From the NCBI GenBank assembly GCA_965662355.1, contig CBFIHP010000005.1:124001-188000 (forward strand): a stretch of 64,000 nucleotides of DNA, in the 5' to 3' direction. The notes below the pieces were generated by a model. That model did not search any database, was not told the DNA's origin, and was given only the letters and a program-made list of their open reading frames with translations. Positions 36,297-44,834 of this stretch are shown here, piece after piece. The position numbers and the translations under genes are program-made. Position 1 is the first letter of the stretch, and each line of letters begins with the position of its first letter. This stretch comes from GCA-2683825 sp965662355. GTDB taxonomy: Bacteria; Planctomycetota; UBA1135; GCA-002686595.

Positions 36297-37663
36297 TGGC
36301 TGCTCTGTGGGAGTCGTTTAAGGGCTTCGGAAAGCGTCGCGATGCGCTCGTCGTCCGGTGCCAGGTCCCTGGCCTCCTTCAACCATCGCGACGCAACGTG
36401 CCTACGTCCGGCATCGAGGTTGAGTTGGCACAGTTGGACACGGATGTCGAGATCCCCTGGATATCGATCCGCGAGGCTCTGCAGCAGGACGTCGGCTTCC
36501 TTCGCGTTCTTCATGGCGAGAAGCACGCGCCCTTTCACGAGCACGGGCAGCGTCGCCTCGGGATCCAAGGCGAGTGCGCGGTCGGCCTCGGCCAGGGCTT
36601 TCTTGGGGGCGCGGGCGGAAAGCAATGTCTCGACCAGTTCGCCCGAGGTCTCGAGCCGATCCGGGTTGATCTCGATGGCTCGTTTGAGAATCTCCTTGGC
36701 CTTCGCCGGCTCTTCCAGGCGTCGGTACATGCGCGCCAGCCGGGTCAACACGTTGACGTCGTTGGGGCGCAGCCGGTGAAAAGTCTCGAGGATGCCCCGG
36801 GCCCGTTTCGTACGGCCCTCCTCATAGAGCCGTTCGGCCTTCGCCAGCTCGCGGTTGTATCGGACGGCATAGCCGTGCAAGGTCTCGTCGAGCGCGGTCG
36901 GCAGATAGCGCGGCTTGGAATTCTGGCCACGTTTCAAGGCACCCCGGGCTCTCTTGATATCACCGACTCCCTTGTACGCCAATCCGAGCTGGTAGTTCGC
37001 CGTGCGATAGCCACGGTCCAGCTTGACGGCCTGTTCCAGGTCTTTCACGGCCTCGGACCACTGCTGGCGCTGGTTGTGGATCTTGCCTCGGCCCAGATAG
37101 CCCTCGGGTAGCCGGGGGGCCAGCTCGATCAAGCGCTCGAAACAGACGAGTGCCTCGTCCTGGCGATTGGCATCGAAAAGCCGATCTCCGAGGCGGTACA
37201 AGAGGGCTGTCGAATCCGGTAGTTCCTCTAGCAGCGCTTCGTACGCGGCGAGGGCCAGATTGACGTCGCCGGTTCCGAAGTCACAGATCGCCCGGTGCAG
37301 CCGCCACATCGGTTCGCCGGGTTCCAGCTGGGCCGCGATGTCGAACGAGCGGCGCGCTTCGGTCCACCGGCGATTGGCCATGTACGCCAGGCCCAGATCC
37401 CCGTGGGCATCCGCCGAACGTGCGTTGCCGCGGGTTTGCTCCAGCTTTGCTTGCAGGAAGACGAGCACGTCGGGATCGAGCTTCTCCGGGCCGATCATCT
37501 CGACCGGTGCGGGAGCGGCAAGGAGCTCGCGCCAGGTCCAACCGCTGGCGATGACGATTACGACCAGGGCTCCCAGAAGGAGCGGGAGCAGTCGTGAGCG
37601 GTCGCTGCGGACACGGCCGTGGGGAACCGGCGGCCCGTCGGCCGTCTGGGCGGAGGATTGCAT
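36293..37663 (-). CDS. Membrane-anchored TPR protein, partner of the CRTAC1 lipoprotein
   Basis: About 456 residues. One N-terminal membrane segment (RLLPLLLGALVVIVIASGW) precedes about nine tetratricopeptide repeats, for example DLGLAYMANRRWTEARRSFDIAAQLEP, RLGDRLFDANRQDEALVCFERLIELAP and YQLGLAYKGVGDIKRARGALKRG. The repeats likely form a periplasmic protein-binding solenoid. I start at the ATG at 37663; the open frame to 37936 is Arg-rich and antisense-like. Translation is coupled to the following CRTAC1 gene by a four-base overlap. It diverges from the helicase gene. Confidence 0.82.
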   Translation of the reverse strand: MQSSAQTADGPPVPHGRVRSDRSRLLPLLLGALVVIVIASGWTWRELLAAPAPVEMIGPEKLDPDVLVFLQAKLEQTRGNARSADAHGDLGLAYMANRRWTEARRSFDIAAQLEPGEPMWRLHRAICDFGTGDVNLALAAYEALLEELPDSTALLYRLGDRLFDANRQDEALVCFERLIELAPRLPEGYLGRGKIHNQRQQWSEAVKDLEQAVKLDRGYRTANYQLGLAYKGVGDIKRARGALKRGQNSKPRYLPTALDETLHGYAVRYNRELAKAERLYEEGRTKRARGILETFHRLRPNDVNVLTRLARMYRRLEEPAKAKEILKRAIEINPDRLETSGELVETLLSARAPKKALAEADRALALDPEATLPVLVKGRVLLAMKNAKEADVLLQSLADRYPGDLDIRVQLCQLNLDAGRRHVASRWLKEARDLAPDDERIATLSEALKRLPQSSQ

Positions 37664-37914
37664 CGAGCGGGGAGATCGGGGGACGATACCGGGCCAGGCC
37701 CGGCAGCGGGGGAGGAGGGAGCCCTCGTGCGTACAAGAATACCGCCGCCTGCTCCAAAGCGCACAGGCTCGGTACGCACACATCGACTTCTTGCGGCGGA
37801 TCCTCGGGGCGGACCGAAACCATTGCCTGCAAAGCACGGAAAGCTTTTTCGCCTCGCCTTTCGCCCGGCCGGTCGTTGCCTTTGTTCGGCGTGGACGTAG
37901 GCTCCGCCACCCGA

Positions 37915-39963
37915 ATGCAAGATATTCTGAGAGCACTCAATCCCGAGCAGCGTCGGGCCGTCGAGACCACGGAGGGGCCGCTCCTGGTTCTGGCCGGCGC
38001 GGGGTCGGGCAAGACCCGGGTCATCACGGTGCGGATCGCCCACTTGCTGGCCAAGGGCGTCCCGCCCGAGCGCATCCTGGCGGTGACTTTCACGAACAAG
38101 GCCGCGCGCGAGATGCGCGAACGGGTCGGGGAACTCGTTGGCAAGGAACGCGCCCTGCGCATCTTCTGCGGGACGTTCCATGCTTTCTGCATGGAGCTAT
38201 TGCGGGAATACGGCGAGGCCCTCGACATCTCGAAACGATTCACGATCTCGGACGGCTCCGACCAGCTGTCGATTCTGCGTGGGGCGTTGCGGGAGATCTC
38301 GATCGGTAGTGTGCAGCTGCAACCGAACGTCGTGCATGCGCGCATCTCGCTCATGAAGAACCAGCTGGTCGATACGGTTGCATTCCTCGACAAGGCGGCC
38401 GATGATGAAGAGGAGCTCGTCGGCAAGGCCTGGCACCGTTACGACGAGGCCCTGCGCAAGTCGCGTTCGCTGGACTTCGATGATCTGCTCCTGTACGCCC
38501 TGCGACTCCTGAAATTGAAGGGCGGGCCCATCGACGCGATCCGCGATCGCTATCACTACGTCCTCGTCGACGAATACCAGGACACGAACGCGCCGCAGTA
38601 CGAGATCGTGCGCCAGGTGGCTGGCAAACGCCGCAACATCTGCGTCGTGGGGGACGACGATCAATCGATCTACGGTTGGCGCGGCGCTGACGTGGCGAAG
38701 ATCCTGAACTTCGGACAGGACTTCCCAGGGGCCGAAGTCGTGCGGCTCGAGACGAATTATCGATCGACGAAGCAGATCCTCGATGCCGCGAACCGCGTCA
38801 TCAAACACAACCCCAAGCGTCACGAAAAGACCCTGCGCTCGCATATTGGTCCGGGCGCTTCGCTCCAGCTGATCGTGGCCGACGACGAGCACGAGGAAGC
38901 CGACCACATCGCCTGCGAAATTCAGGACCTCGTACGCGAGGAGATCACGCGCTTCGGATCGATTGCGGTTCTGTTTCGCACCGGTCCCCAGGCGCGGCCC
39001 TTCGAGGGCCAGTTCCGCGCGCGCAACATTCCCTACGTGCTCGTGGGTGGGCTCTCCTTCTTCGATCGCAAGGAAGTGCGCGACATCCTCAGCTATCTGA
39101 AGATCCTCGTGAACCCCTCGGACGAGGCGGCGCTACTGCGCGCCATCTCCGCGCCCTCGCGGGGGCTCGGCAAGGTATCGATCGACAAGATCCTGAACTT
39201 CGCGGGAAAGGAGGGCATCACCGCCCTCGAGGGCTTCGAACGCGCTCCCGACATCGAGGGGGTCAAGCCAGCCCAGGCCGCGGCGGCTCGCGAGTTCGCA
39301 CGCTTGATGGAGACCCTGCGCCGACAGGAAGGCTCCGTGCCCGCACTGATCGAGCAGATGATCCAGGCCGTGGACTATCGTCGCGAAGTGGACCGCAGCT
39401 ACCCCGACGAGTTGACCCGGGAACAACGCTGGGGTGTCGTGGACGAGATCGTGGCCTTCGCCGAGAATCACCAAAAGCGTCGCAAGTCCCCCAGTCTGGA
39501 GCGTTTTCTGCAGGAGCTCGCTCTGCGCGACGATGACGATTCGAGTGCCGAGGATGCGGGCAAGCGCAACCAGGTGACCCTGATGACCTTGCATGCAGCG
39601 AAGGGCCTCGAGTTCCCGCGCGTCTATCTCGTGGGCCTCGAGGAGGGCATCTTGCCCCATGTGCGTTCCGTCGCCGAGGGCAACGTCGAGGAGGAGCGCC
39701 GCCTGGCGTACGTCGGGTTGACGCGGGCGAAGCGCTATCTGACGCTGAGCCACACGCGTCAACGCATGCGCTATGGACACCCCCTGGAAAGCCTGACTTC
39801 GCGCTTCCTCTACGAGCTGCGTGGCGAGGAGCCGCCGAAGGAGTGGCAGGACGCGGTCGATGTATTGCAGCCGCAGGGCTCGGTGACGAAGTCCGGTACG
39901 AAGAGGAAAAAAGCGGGCAAGAAGGGCCGCAAGAAGGCCGCAAAAAAACGCGCGCGACGGTAA
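37915..39963 (+). CDS. UvrD/PcrA/Rep-family ATP-dependent DNA helicase
   Basis: About 682 residues of superfamily 1A 3'-5' helicase. Motifs in order: Q motif LNPEQRRAVET, Walker A LAGAGSGKTRV, Ia TFTNKAAREMRERV, Walker B VDEYQDTN, III VGDDDQSIYGWRGAD, IV LETNYRSTKQIL, V TLHAAKGLEFPRVYLVGLEEGILPH and VI EEERRLAYVGLTRAK. It would act in nucleotide excision repair, mismatch repair or replication restart. The C-terminus ends in a run of lysines and arginines over the last 20 residues, an unusual basic tail in place of the normal Tudor-like end. The ATG at 37915 starts right at the Q-motif region as expected; the frame extends further left without family similarity. Confidence 0.93.
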   Translation: MQDILRALNPEQRRAVETTEGPLLVLAGAGSGKTRVITVRIAHLLAKGVPPERILAVTFTNKAAREMRERVGELVGKERALRIFCGTFHAFCMELLREYGEALDISKRFTISDGSDQLSILRGALREISIGSVQLQPNVVHARISLMKNQLVDTVAFLDKAADDEEELVGKAWHRYDEALRKSRSLDFDDLLLYALRLLKLKGGPIDAIRDRYHYVLVDEYQDTNAPQYEIVRQVAGKRRNICVVGDDDQSIYGWRGADVAKILNFGQDFPGAEVVRLETNYRSTKQILDAANRVIKHNPKRHEKTLRSHIGPGASLQLIVADDEHEEADHIACEIQDLVREEITRFGSIAVLFRTGPQARPFEGQFRARNIPYVLVGGLSFFDRKEVRDILSYLKILVNPSDEAALLRAISAPSRGLGKVSIDKILNFAGKEGITALEGFERAPDIEGVKPAQAAAAREFARLMETLRRQEGSVPALIEQMIQAVDYRREVDRSYPDELTREQRWGVVDEIVAFAENHQKRRKSPSLERFLQELALRDDDDSSAEDAGKRNQVTLMTLHAAKGLEFPRVYLVGLEEGILPHVRSVAEGNVEEERRLAYVGLTRAKRYLTLSHTRQRMRYGHPLESLTSRFLYELRGEEPPKEWQDAVDVLQPQGSVTKSGTKRKKAGKKGRKKAAKKRARR

Positions 39964-40139
39964 GGGTACGGAAACCCTGGGGCCAGCCGATCTGAGCCGG
40001 GCCCACGGGAGTTTGGGCTCGGAAGCTTTTTCCGCCTCCCCAAAAGGAACCGGGCTCAAGGCCGGATTCCGCAGTGCCCGATGGAGTGGCCAGACCCGCT
40101 TTCATCCAGACCTGCAACAGGGCCCCCCGGATCCGAGCC

Positions 40140-40844
40140 ATGAGCGACACCGACTACCCGGTATTTGACGAAGAGGAATACGAGTTCACCGGATCGCTTT
40201 TCGAGGACGTCGAGTTCATCGAAAATCCCGAGCCGCGCTGCCCTTGTGTGCTACTCGTGGACACCTCATCCGAGATGGGCGGCAAAGCGATCAAGGCTCT
40301 GAACCAGGGCATGATCCATTTCCGCGAGGAGTTGCTGACGGACGACCTCGCTGCCAAGCGTGTCGAGGTTTCCGTGGTGGCTTTCGGTCCCACGCGCATC
40401 GAATCGCACTTTCAGAACCCCGAGGACTTCTATCCCCCGAAACTGAAAGCCGACGGGGACGCGCCCCTGGGCGAGGCCATCGATCTGGCCATCCAACTGG
40501 TGGGCGATCGCAAGGAGACGTACAAGGAAGCGGGCGTCCAGTATTATCGCCCCTGGGTGATCCTGATCTCCGATGGTCGCCCCACGGATGATTGGGAGAC
40601 CTCGGCCGAGTTGATTCGTGGCCTCGAGAACGACGGTTCGCTGGCCTTCTGGACCATCGGAACGCAGACAGCGGACATGGATCTGCTTTCGCTGATTTCC
40701 ATCCGCGACCCGCTGCGCCTCGACGGCATGCGCTTCCACGATCTCTTTGCGTGGCTCGGGAAATCGCTCCAAGCGGTGTCCTACTCGCGGGTCGACGAGG
40801 AGGTCGAGCTGCCCAGCATGGCCAGCTGGGTCTCCGCGTACTAG
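40140..40844 (+). CDS. VWA domain protein, TerY-like
   Basis: About 234 residues. After an acidic N-terminus (VFDEEEYEFTGSLFEDVEF) a von Willebrand factor A domain begins CPCVLLVDTSSEMGGKAIKALNQG, where the MIDAS DxSxS motif is altered to DTSSE. It continues EVSVVAFGPTRIE, GDAPLGEAIDLAIQLV and VILISDGRPTDDWE. The order and spacing are those of the TerY/YegL-type stand-alone VWA proteins. No ter genes, phosphatase or kinase lie beside it, so its usual partners are not visible. The ATG at 40140 is preferred over a GTG at 40074. Confidence 0.8.
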   Translation: MSDTDYPVFDEEEYEFTGSLFEDVEFIENPEPRCPCVLLVDTSSEMGGKAIKALNQGMIHFREELLTDDLAAKRVEVSVVAFGPTRIESHFQNPEDFYPPKLKADGDAPLGEAIDLAIQLVGDRKETYKEAGVQYYRPWVILISDGRPTDDWETSAELIRGLENDGSLAFWTIGTQTADMDLLSLISIRDPLRLDGMRFHDLFAWLGKSLQAVSYSRVDEEVELPSMASWVSAY

Positions 40845-40883
40845 GGTGTCTCCACAGCGCGGCAACATCCGCGTGAAGACACC

Positions 40884-41945
40884 TTGCTGGCGCTTCTTCT
40901 CACTTTCGTTTTCAACGCGGCTTCCCTTCGCCTCTCCTATCCTCCGATTGACACATCGGGGGGCATCTCGGGGCAGGCTTCGGACAAGGTCGTCGAGCTC
41001 TTTCAGTCGGGAGCGCGTCACGAGGCGATAGCGCTCCTCGAAGAGGACGTTCGCAAAGCCCCGGACAATGCCGCGCTGCGCTTACAGCTGGTCCAGTGCC
41101 TGATGAGCATGCGCATGTACCGGCGCAGCCTGGAGCTCATACGGCCCAAGGTGGGCGAGGCGCTGCGAGGCCGGGCGCTCTTTTTCCTCGCGCGTTACGA
41201 GGAAGCCCTGGACCACCTCGATGTGGCGGACGAGGACGAGGTGCTCATGGTCGTCGACGCGCTCGAAGCGCTGGGCCGTCTGGAGGAGCGGGATCGTGCC
41301 ATCGAGCGTGCGCGCAAGGTTCTCGGCCCGAACCACGCAAGCGTGCAGGTGCTACTCGGGCGTCGTGCCGCTTCGAAGGGAGCCCACGCCGAGGCCGTCG
41401 GGTTCTTCCGCAAGGCCGTGGATCTGGACCCCGTCGAGCCGGAGGCGCTCTTTGGCTTGGGTTCCTCGCTGGTCCGCAGCGGCAAGCGGGAGGAGGGGCG
41501 TGTGGTTCTGGAAGAGCATCGACGCGTGTTGCCGCTCCTGGATCAACTGGAGTTCGCGGAACGCAGCCTGCAGCTGAACCCCGGCCATGCCCCCAATCAA
41601 GCCGCCTTGGCCGGCGTACATCGGGCCCTCGGGCAACTGGACCGAGCGGAGTCGTGCTATCGCTCGGCCCTGTCGGGCGCCAGCGATGAGCAGCTGGTGC
41701 CGATCGTTCTGCGATACGCACGCTTCCACGTGGAGAACCGCGCTGATCTCGACAAGGCGGTCGCCTTGCTCGGAGAAGCTGCACAACGCGTGCGGGACGT
41801 CCGCCTCCACCTGCGCGCGGGGGACTTGCTGGCCGCCGCCGGGCGCCAGCACGAAGCCAGGGCCGCCTTCGAGCGGGCCCTGCAAGTACGGCCGGGGGAC
41901 TCGGCCATAGTCGAGCGGCTGCGGAAGCTGGAAGACGCACGGTGA
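40884..41945 (+). CDS. Secreted/periplasmic TPR protein, partner of the second CRTAC1 protein
   Basis: 353 residues starting with TTG at 40884, which gives a short hydrophobic export signal (MLALLLTFVFNAASL); no ATG or GTG is available in frame. The remainder is tetratricopeptide-like repeats, such as AIALLEEDVRKAPDNAALRLQLVQCL, GFFRKAVDLDPVEPEALFGLGSSL and AAFERALQVRPGDSAIVERLRK. The stop overlaps the next GTG start (GTGA), giving the same coupled TPR-CRTAC1 arrangement as at 34608-37663. No enzymatic domain is visible. Confidence 0.75.
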   Translation: MLALLLTFVFNAASLRLSYPPIDTSGGISGQASDKVVELFQSGARHEAIALLEEDVRKAPDNAALRLQLVQCLMSMRMYRRSLELIRPKVGEALRGRALFFLARYEEALDHLDVADEDEVLMVVDALEALGRLEERDRAIERARKVLGPNHASVQVLLGRRAASKGAHAEAVGFFRKAVDLDPVEPEALFGLGSSLVRSGKREEGRVVLEEHRRVLPLLDQLEFAERSLQLNPGHAPNQAALAGVHRALGQLDRAESCYRSALSGASDEQLVPIVLRYARFHVENRADLDKAVALLGEAAQRVRDVRLHLRAGDLLAAAGRQHEARAAFERALQVRPGDSAIVERLRKLEDAR

Positions 41946-43597
41946 GGGGCTTGTTCGGGTGTCTCACCGTTATCTTCGTCGGCGCCTGCGCCGACAAGGA
42001 CGAAGCGCCTGCCGTGGGCGTTGTCTTTAGGGACGTGACCCTCGCGAGTGGTCTCGACTTCGTACACGACGCGGGGGCCAGCGAGCTCAAGCACTTGCCC
42101 GAGACAATGGGGCACGGGGCGGTGCTTTTCGATCCGGACGAGGATGGGGACCTCGATCTCTATCTCGTGCAATCCGGCGCGCTTCTGCCGCTCTCCGCAG
42201 GGCCTCCACGAAATAGGCTCTTCGTCAATGACGGCGCCGGTGTCTTCCGTGACGGCACCTCGCTCAGCGGGGCAGCCGCAGATCCCGGCTATGGAATGGG
42301 TGCCGCGGTGGGCGATGCCGACGGTGATGGGCATACGGATCTCTACGTCACGAACTTTGCGCACGATCGCTTGCTCCTGGGAGACGGCAGCGGTTCGTTC
42401 CGCGACGCGACGGTCGCCTCCGGTGTGCTCGAAAGTCGCTGGACCAGCGGCGCGGGTTTCTTCGATGCCGAATGGGATGGCGACCTGGATCTCTTCGTCA
42501 CCGCCTACGTTGCCGTGGACCTGCAAAATCCCGCGTGGTGCGGCCGGCGCGAGCCCGGTTGGCGCACGGTGTGCCATCCGGATCGTTACGAGGGGTTGCA
42601 GGACCGTCTCTGGAGGAACGCAGGCAACGGCCACTTCGAGAACGCGACGGATTCGGGAGGTGTTTCCGATTCGTTCGGCAAGGGGCTGGGTGTCGTGACG
42701 AGCGACCTCGATGACGATGGCTTCATCGATCTCTATGTGGCCAACGACAGCGTCGAGAATCGTCTCTGGAGAAATCAGGGCGACGGCAGCTTCATCGACG
42801 ACACGCTTCTGTCAGGCACTGGCGTGAACCGCTACGGCATGACCGAGGCCGGGATGGGCCTGGCTAGCGGGGATGTCGACGGGGATGGGGACTTCGACCT
42901 CTACGTCACGAACTTCGATCACGAGTCCAATACGCTCTATCGCAACGACGGCGACGGGCTCTTCACGGATGCGACACATACTTCCGGGTTGGAAGCGACG
43001 ACGCGTATGCCGGTCGGTTTCGGAACGCTGTTGTTCGACTTCGACAACGACAGCGATCTGGACATCGCGGTGGTCAACGGGCACATCGTCGATTTGATCG
43101 AGCGCTATCACGACGGACAGACGTACCGCCAGCCGCCGCTCCTGTTCGAGAACCTGGGAAGCGCTAGTTTCGTCGATGTCAGCGCGCGCTCAGGGGAATA
43201 TTGGAACACACCACGGGTCGGTCGCTCGCTGGTTACGGGGGACATCGACGGCGACGGCGATCTGGACCTCGTCGCCACCGAATGCGGGGGGGCGACCGTG
43301 CTCCTGCGCAACGAGACTCTCGGTCCCGGAGGTATTTTCCTGGATGGCCTCGAAGCGGGCATGCGGGTGGTGGCGACCCTCGCCTCGGGCCGGGTCCTTC
43401 ATCGCGAGGCGGGGCCCCAGCCCTCCTACCTGGGCCAGAGCTCACCCTCGGTGCATCTCGGGACCTCGGGTAGGGATGTACACGGGCTGGAGTTGCGACG
43501 GGGTAGCGAGCGTTTTGTTCTTTCCGTGGAGCCGCCGCTGCGTGCGGGAAGGTATCGCCTGATGCGTTCGGGAGACTCCTGGCTGATTCAGCGCTGA
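41942..43597 (+). CDS. CRTAC1 family lipoprotein (FG-GAP repeats plus ASPIC/UnbV-like end)
   Basis: 551 residues. A short signal peptide ends in the lipobox LTVIFVGAC. Seven or eight FG-GAP repeats carry calcium-type loops: DPDEDGDLD, DADGDGHTD, DAEWDGDLD, DLDDDGFID, DVDGDGDFD, DFDNDSDLD and DIDGDGDLD. The C-terminal region (GMRVVATLASGRVLHREAGPQPSYLGQSSPSVHLGTS...VHGLELRRGSERFVLS) is a shortened ASPIC/UnbV-like domain. It is a paralogue of the proteins at 34608-36296 and 29243-32533. The GTG start overlaps the upstream TPR gene stop. Role unknown. Confidence 0.86.
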   Translation: MRGLFGCLTVIFVGACADKDEAPAVGVVFRDVTLASGLDFVHDAGASELKHLPETMGHGAVLFDPDEDGDLDLYLVQSGALLPLSAGPPRNRLFVNDGAGVFRDGTSLSGAAADPGYGMGAAVGDADGDGHTDLYVTNFAHDRLLLGDGSGSFRDATVASGVLESRWTSGAGFFDAEWDGDLDLFVTAYVAVDLQNPAWCGRREPGWRTVCHPDRYEGLQDRLWRNAGNGHFENATDSGGVSDSFGKGLGVVTSDLDDDGFIDLYVANDSVENRLWRNQGDGSFIDDTLLSGTGVNRYGMTEAGMGLASGDVDGDGDFDLYVTNFDHESNTLYRNDGDGLFTDATHTSGLEATTRMPVGFGTLLFDFDNDSDLDIAVVNGHIVDLIERYHDGQTYRQPPLLFENLGSASFVDVSARSGEYWNTPRVGRSLVTGDIDGDGDLDLVATECGGATVLLRNETLGPGGIFLDGLEAGMRVVATLASGRVLHREAGPQPSYLGQSSPSVHLGTSGRDVHGLELRRGSERFVLSVEPPLRAGRYRLMRSGDSWLIQR

Positions 43598-43701
43598 GGG
43601 ACTTCAGGAATTCCTGCGTCCATTCCCGGGGCCCTCCGTCTCTCGGGCCGAGCGCCATTGGCGCCCGAATCCACAGGCTACTTGGAAAGGACGGCACACA
43701 A

Positions 43702-44187
43702 ATGCAGACAGAGTTGAAAACGGACTCCCGGATTCACATCGGGCTCGAGGCCTTCGAGCTCGAGCGGAGTATCTCCTTCTATTCGCTTCTCCTGGGAGCG
43801 CCTCCCAGCAAACTCCGTCCTGGGTATGCCAAGTTCGAGCCCGGAAGCCTGCGACTCAATCTCTCGATCGTCGAAACCGGGCGGCATCCCGAGCCCAGGT
43901 CGCAGCCGGGGCACTTCGGCATCGAAGTCTCTTCGTCGCAGGCCGTGGGCCAGATCGCCCAGCGCCTTGCCGAGGCTGGTCTGGAGCTGGAGCACGAGGA
44001 GGGGGTCGATTGTTGCTATGCGTTCCAGGACAAGGTCTGGGCTCGCGACCCCGACGGAAACCGCTGGGAGATTTTCCACGTGCTGGATGAGGGGGCACGG
44101 TTGGAAAAAAGCAGTGGATCGACATGTTGTGTAGCGCCTGCCAGTGCCGGGAACGATACTGAGGGGGCGAGTTGCTTCAGCGCATGA
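43702..44187 (+). CDS. arsI: ArsI/CadI-family VOC dioxygenase (putative C-As lyase)
   Basis: 161 residues of vicinal-oxygen-chelate fold. Candidate Fe(II) ligands are His12 (IHIGLEA), His71 (GHFGIEV) and Glu123 (NRWEIFHVL). Adjacent Cys104-Cys105 in VDCCYAFQDKVWARDPDGNRWE matches the vicinal cysteines that bind the trivalent organoarsenical in ArsI. A second Cys-Cys pair (142-143) sits near the C-terminus. ArsI oxygenolytically demethylates methyl-As(III) and aromatic As(III). The next gene, a SigZ-type sigma factor, overlaps its stop (ATGA), so the pair may be an arsenic-responsive unit (inference). No arsR, arsC or arsB is nearby. Confidence 0.82.
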   Translation: MQTELKTDSRIHIGLEAFELERSISFYSLLLGAPPSKLRPGYAKFEPGSLRLNLSIVETGRHPEPRSQPGHFGIEVSSSQAVGQIAQRLAEAGLELEHEEGVDCCYAFQDKVWARDPDGNRWEIFHVLDEGARLEKSSGSTCCVAPASAGNDTEGASCFSA

Positions 44188-44759
44188 CGCTTTCGACGGA
44201 GAATCTCTGGACGCTCTTGCGGGATGACCTGCGGCGCTTCTTTCGAAGCCGCGTCCAGGACGAGCACCGGGCGGAGGATCTCGTTCAAGAGACCTTCGTT
44301 CGGGTGCACGACCATCTCGGCGAGGTCGTCGACGCGGACCGGCTGACCGGCTGGATCTTCCGGATTGCCAAGAACGTCTGGATCGATCAGTTACGTCGCA
44401 CGAGCCCGCAACCGGAGAGCGATGTCGTTTCGGAAACGGCGAGCGAAACACCGGACAGCGAAGAGAACTTCAACACGGACGTCAGCGGTTGGGCTCGCTC
44501 GATGATCGAGCTCCTTCCCGCCGACGATCGTCGTGCCCTCGAATTGAGCGAGCTGGAAGGCCTACGTCAGACGGACGTCGCCGAGCGTTTGGGGTTGTCC
44601 ATATCCGGAGCAAAGAGCCGCATCCAGCGTGGGCGTGCGAAGCTGCGTGCCATGCTCCTCGCCTGTTGCCATCTCGAATTCGATGGCCATGGCAACGTCG
44701 TGGACTACCACGCCCGCGAGCGTTGTGAAGGGTGCGGTCCAGAGTGCAACAGTCCGTGA
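44184..44759 (+). CDS. sigZ: ECF-type RNA polymerase sigma factor, SigZ-like
   Basis: About 191 residues. Region 2 (about 5-75) has EHRAEDLVQETFVRVHDHL and GWIFRIAKNVWIDQLRR. Region 4 (about 105-158) has LPADDRRALELSELEGLRQTDVAERLGLSISGAKSRIQRGRAKL. A C-terminal extension with Cys161-Cys162 (LACCHLEFDGHGNVVDYH) and Cys181, 184 and 188 is typical of SigZ-type factors and could bind a metal or arsenic directly, replacing an anti-sigma factor. The ATG at 44184 overlaps the arsI stop. It converges on the NRPS gene across 75 bases in which I see only a weak 5-bp hairpin. Confidence 0.87.
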   Translation: MTLSTENLWTLLRDDLRRFFRSRVQDEHRAEDLVQETFVRVHDHLGEVVDADRLTGWIFRIAKNVWIDQLRRTSPQPESDVVSETASETPDSEENFNTDVSGWARSMIELLPADDRRALELSELEGLRQTDVAERLGLSISGAKSRIQRGRAKLRAMLLACCHLEFDGHGNVVDYHARERCEGCGPECNSP

Positions 44760-44834
44760 ATGGGGAGAGCATTTCCCCGACCCGGTGACGATGTGAGGGA
44801 TCGATTTCGGTTGGATTCTTCGCTCCAAGCCAGA

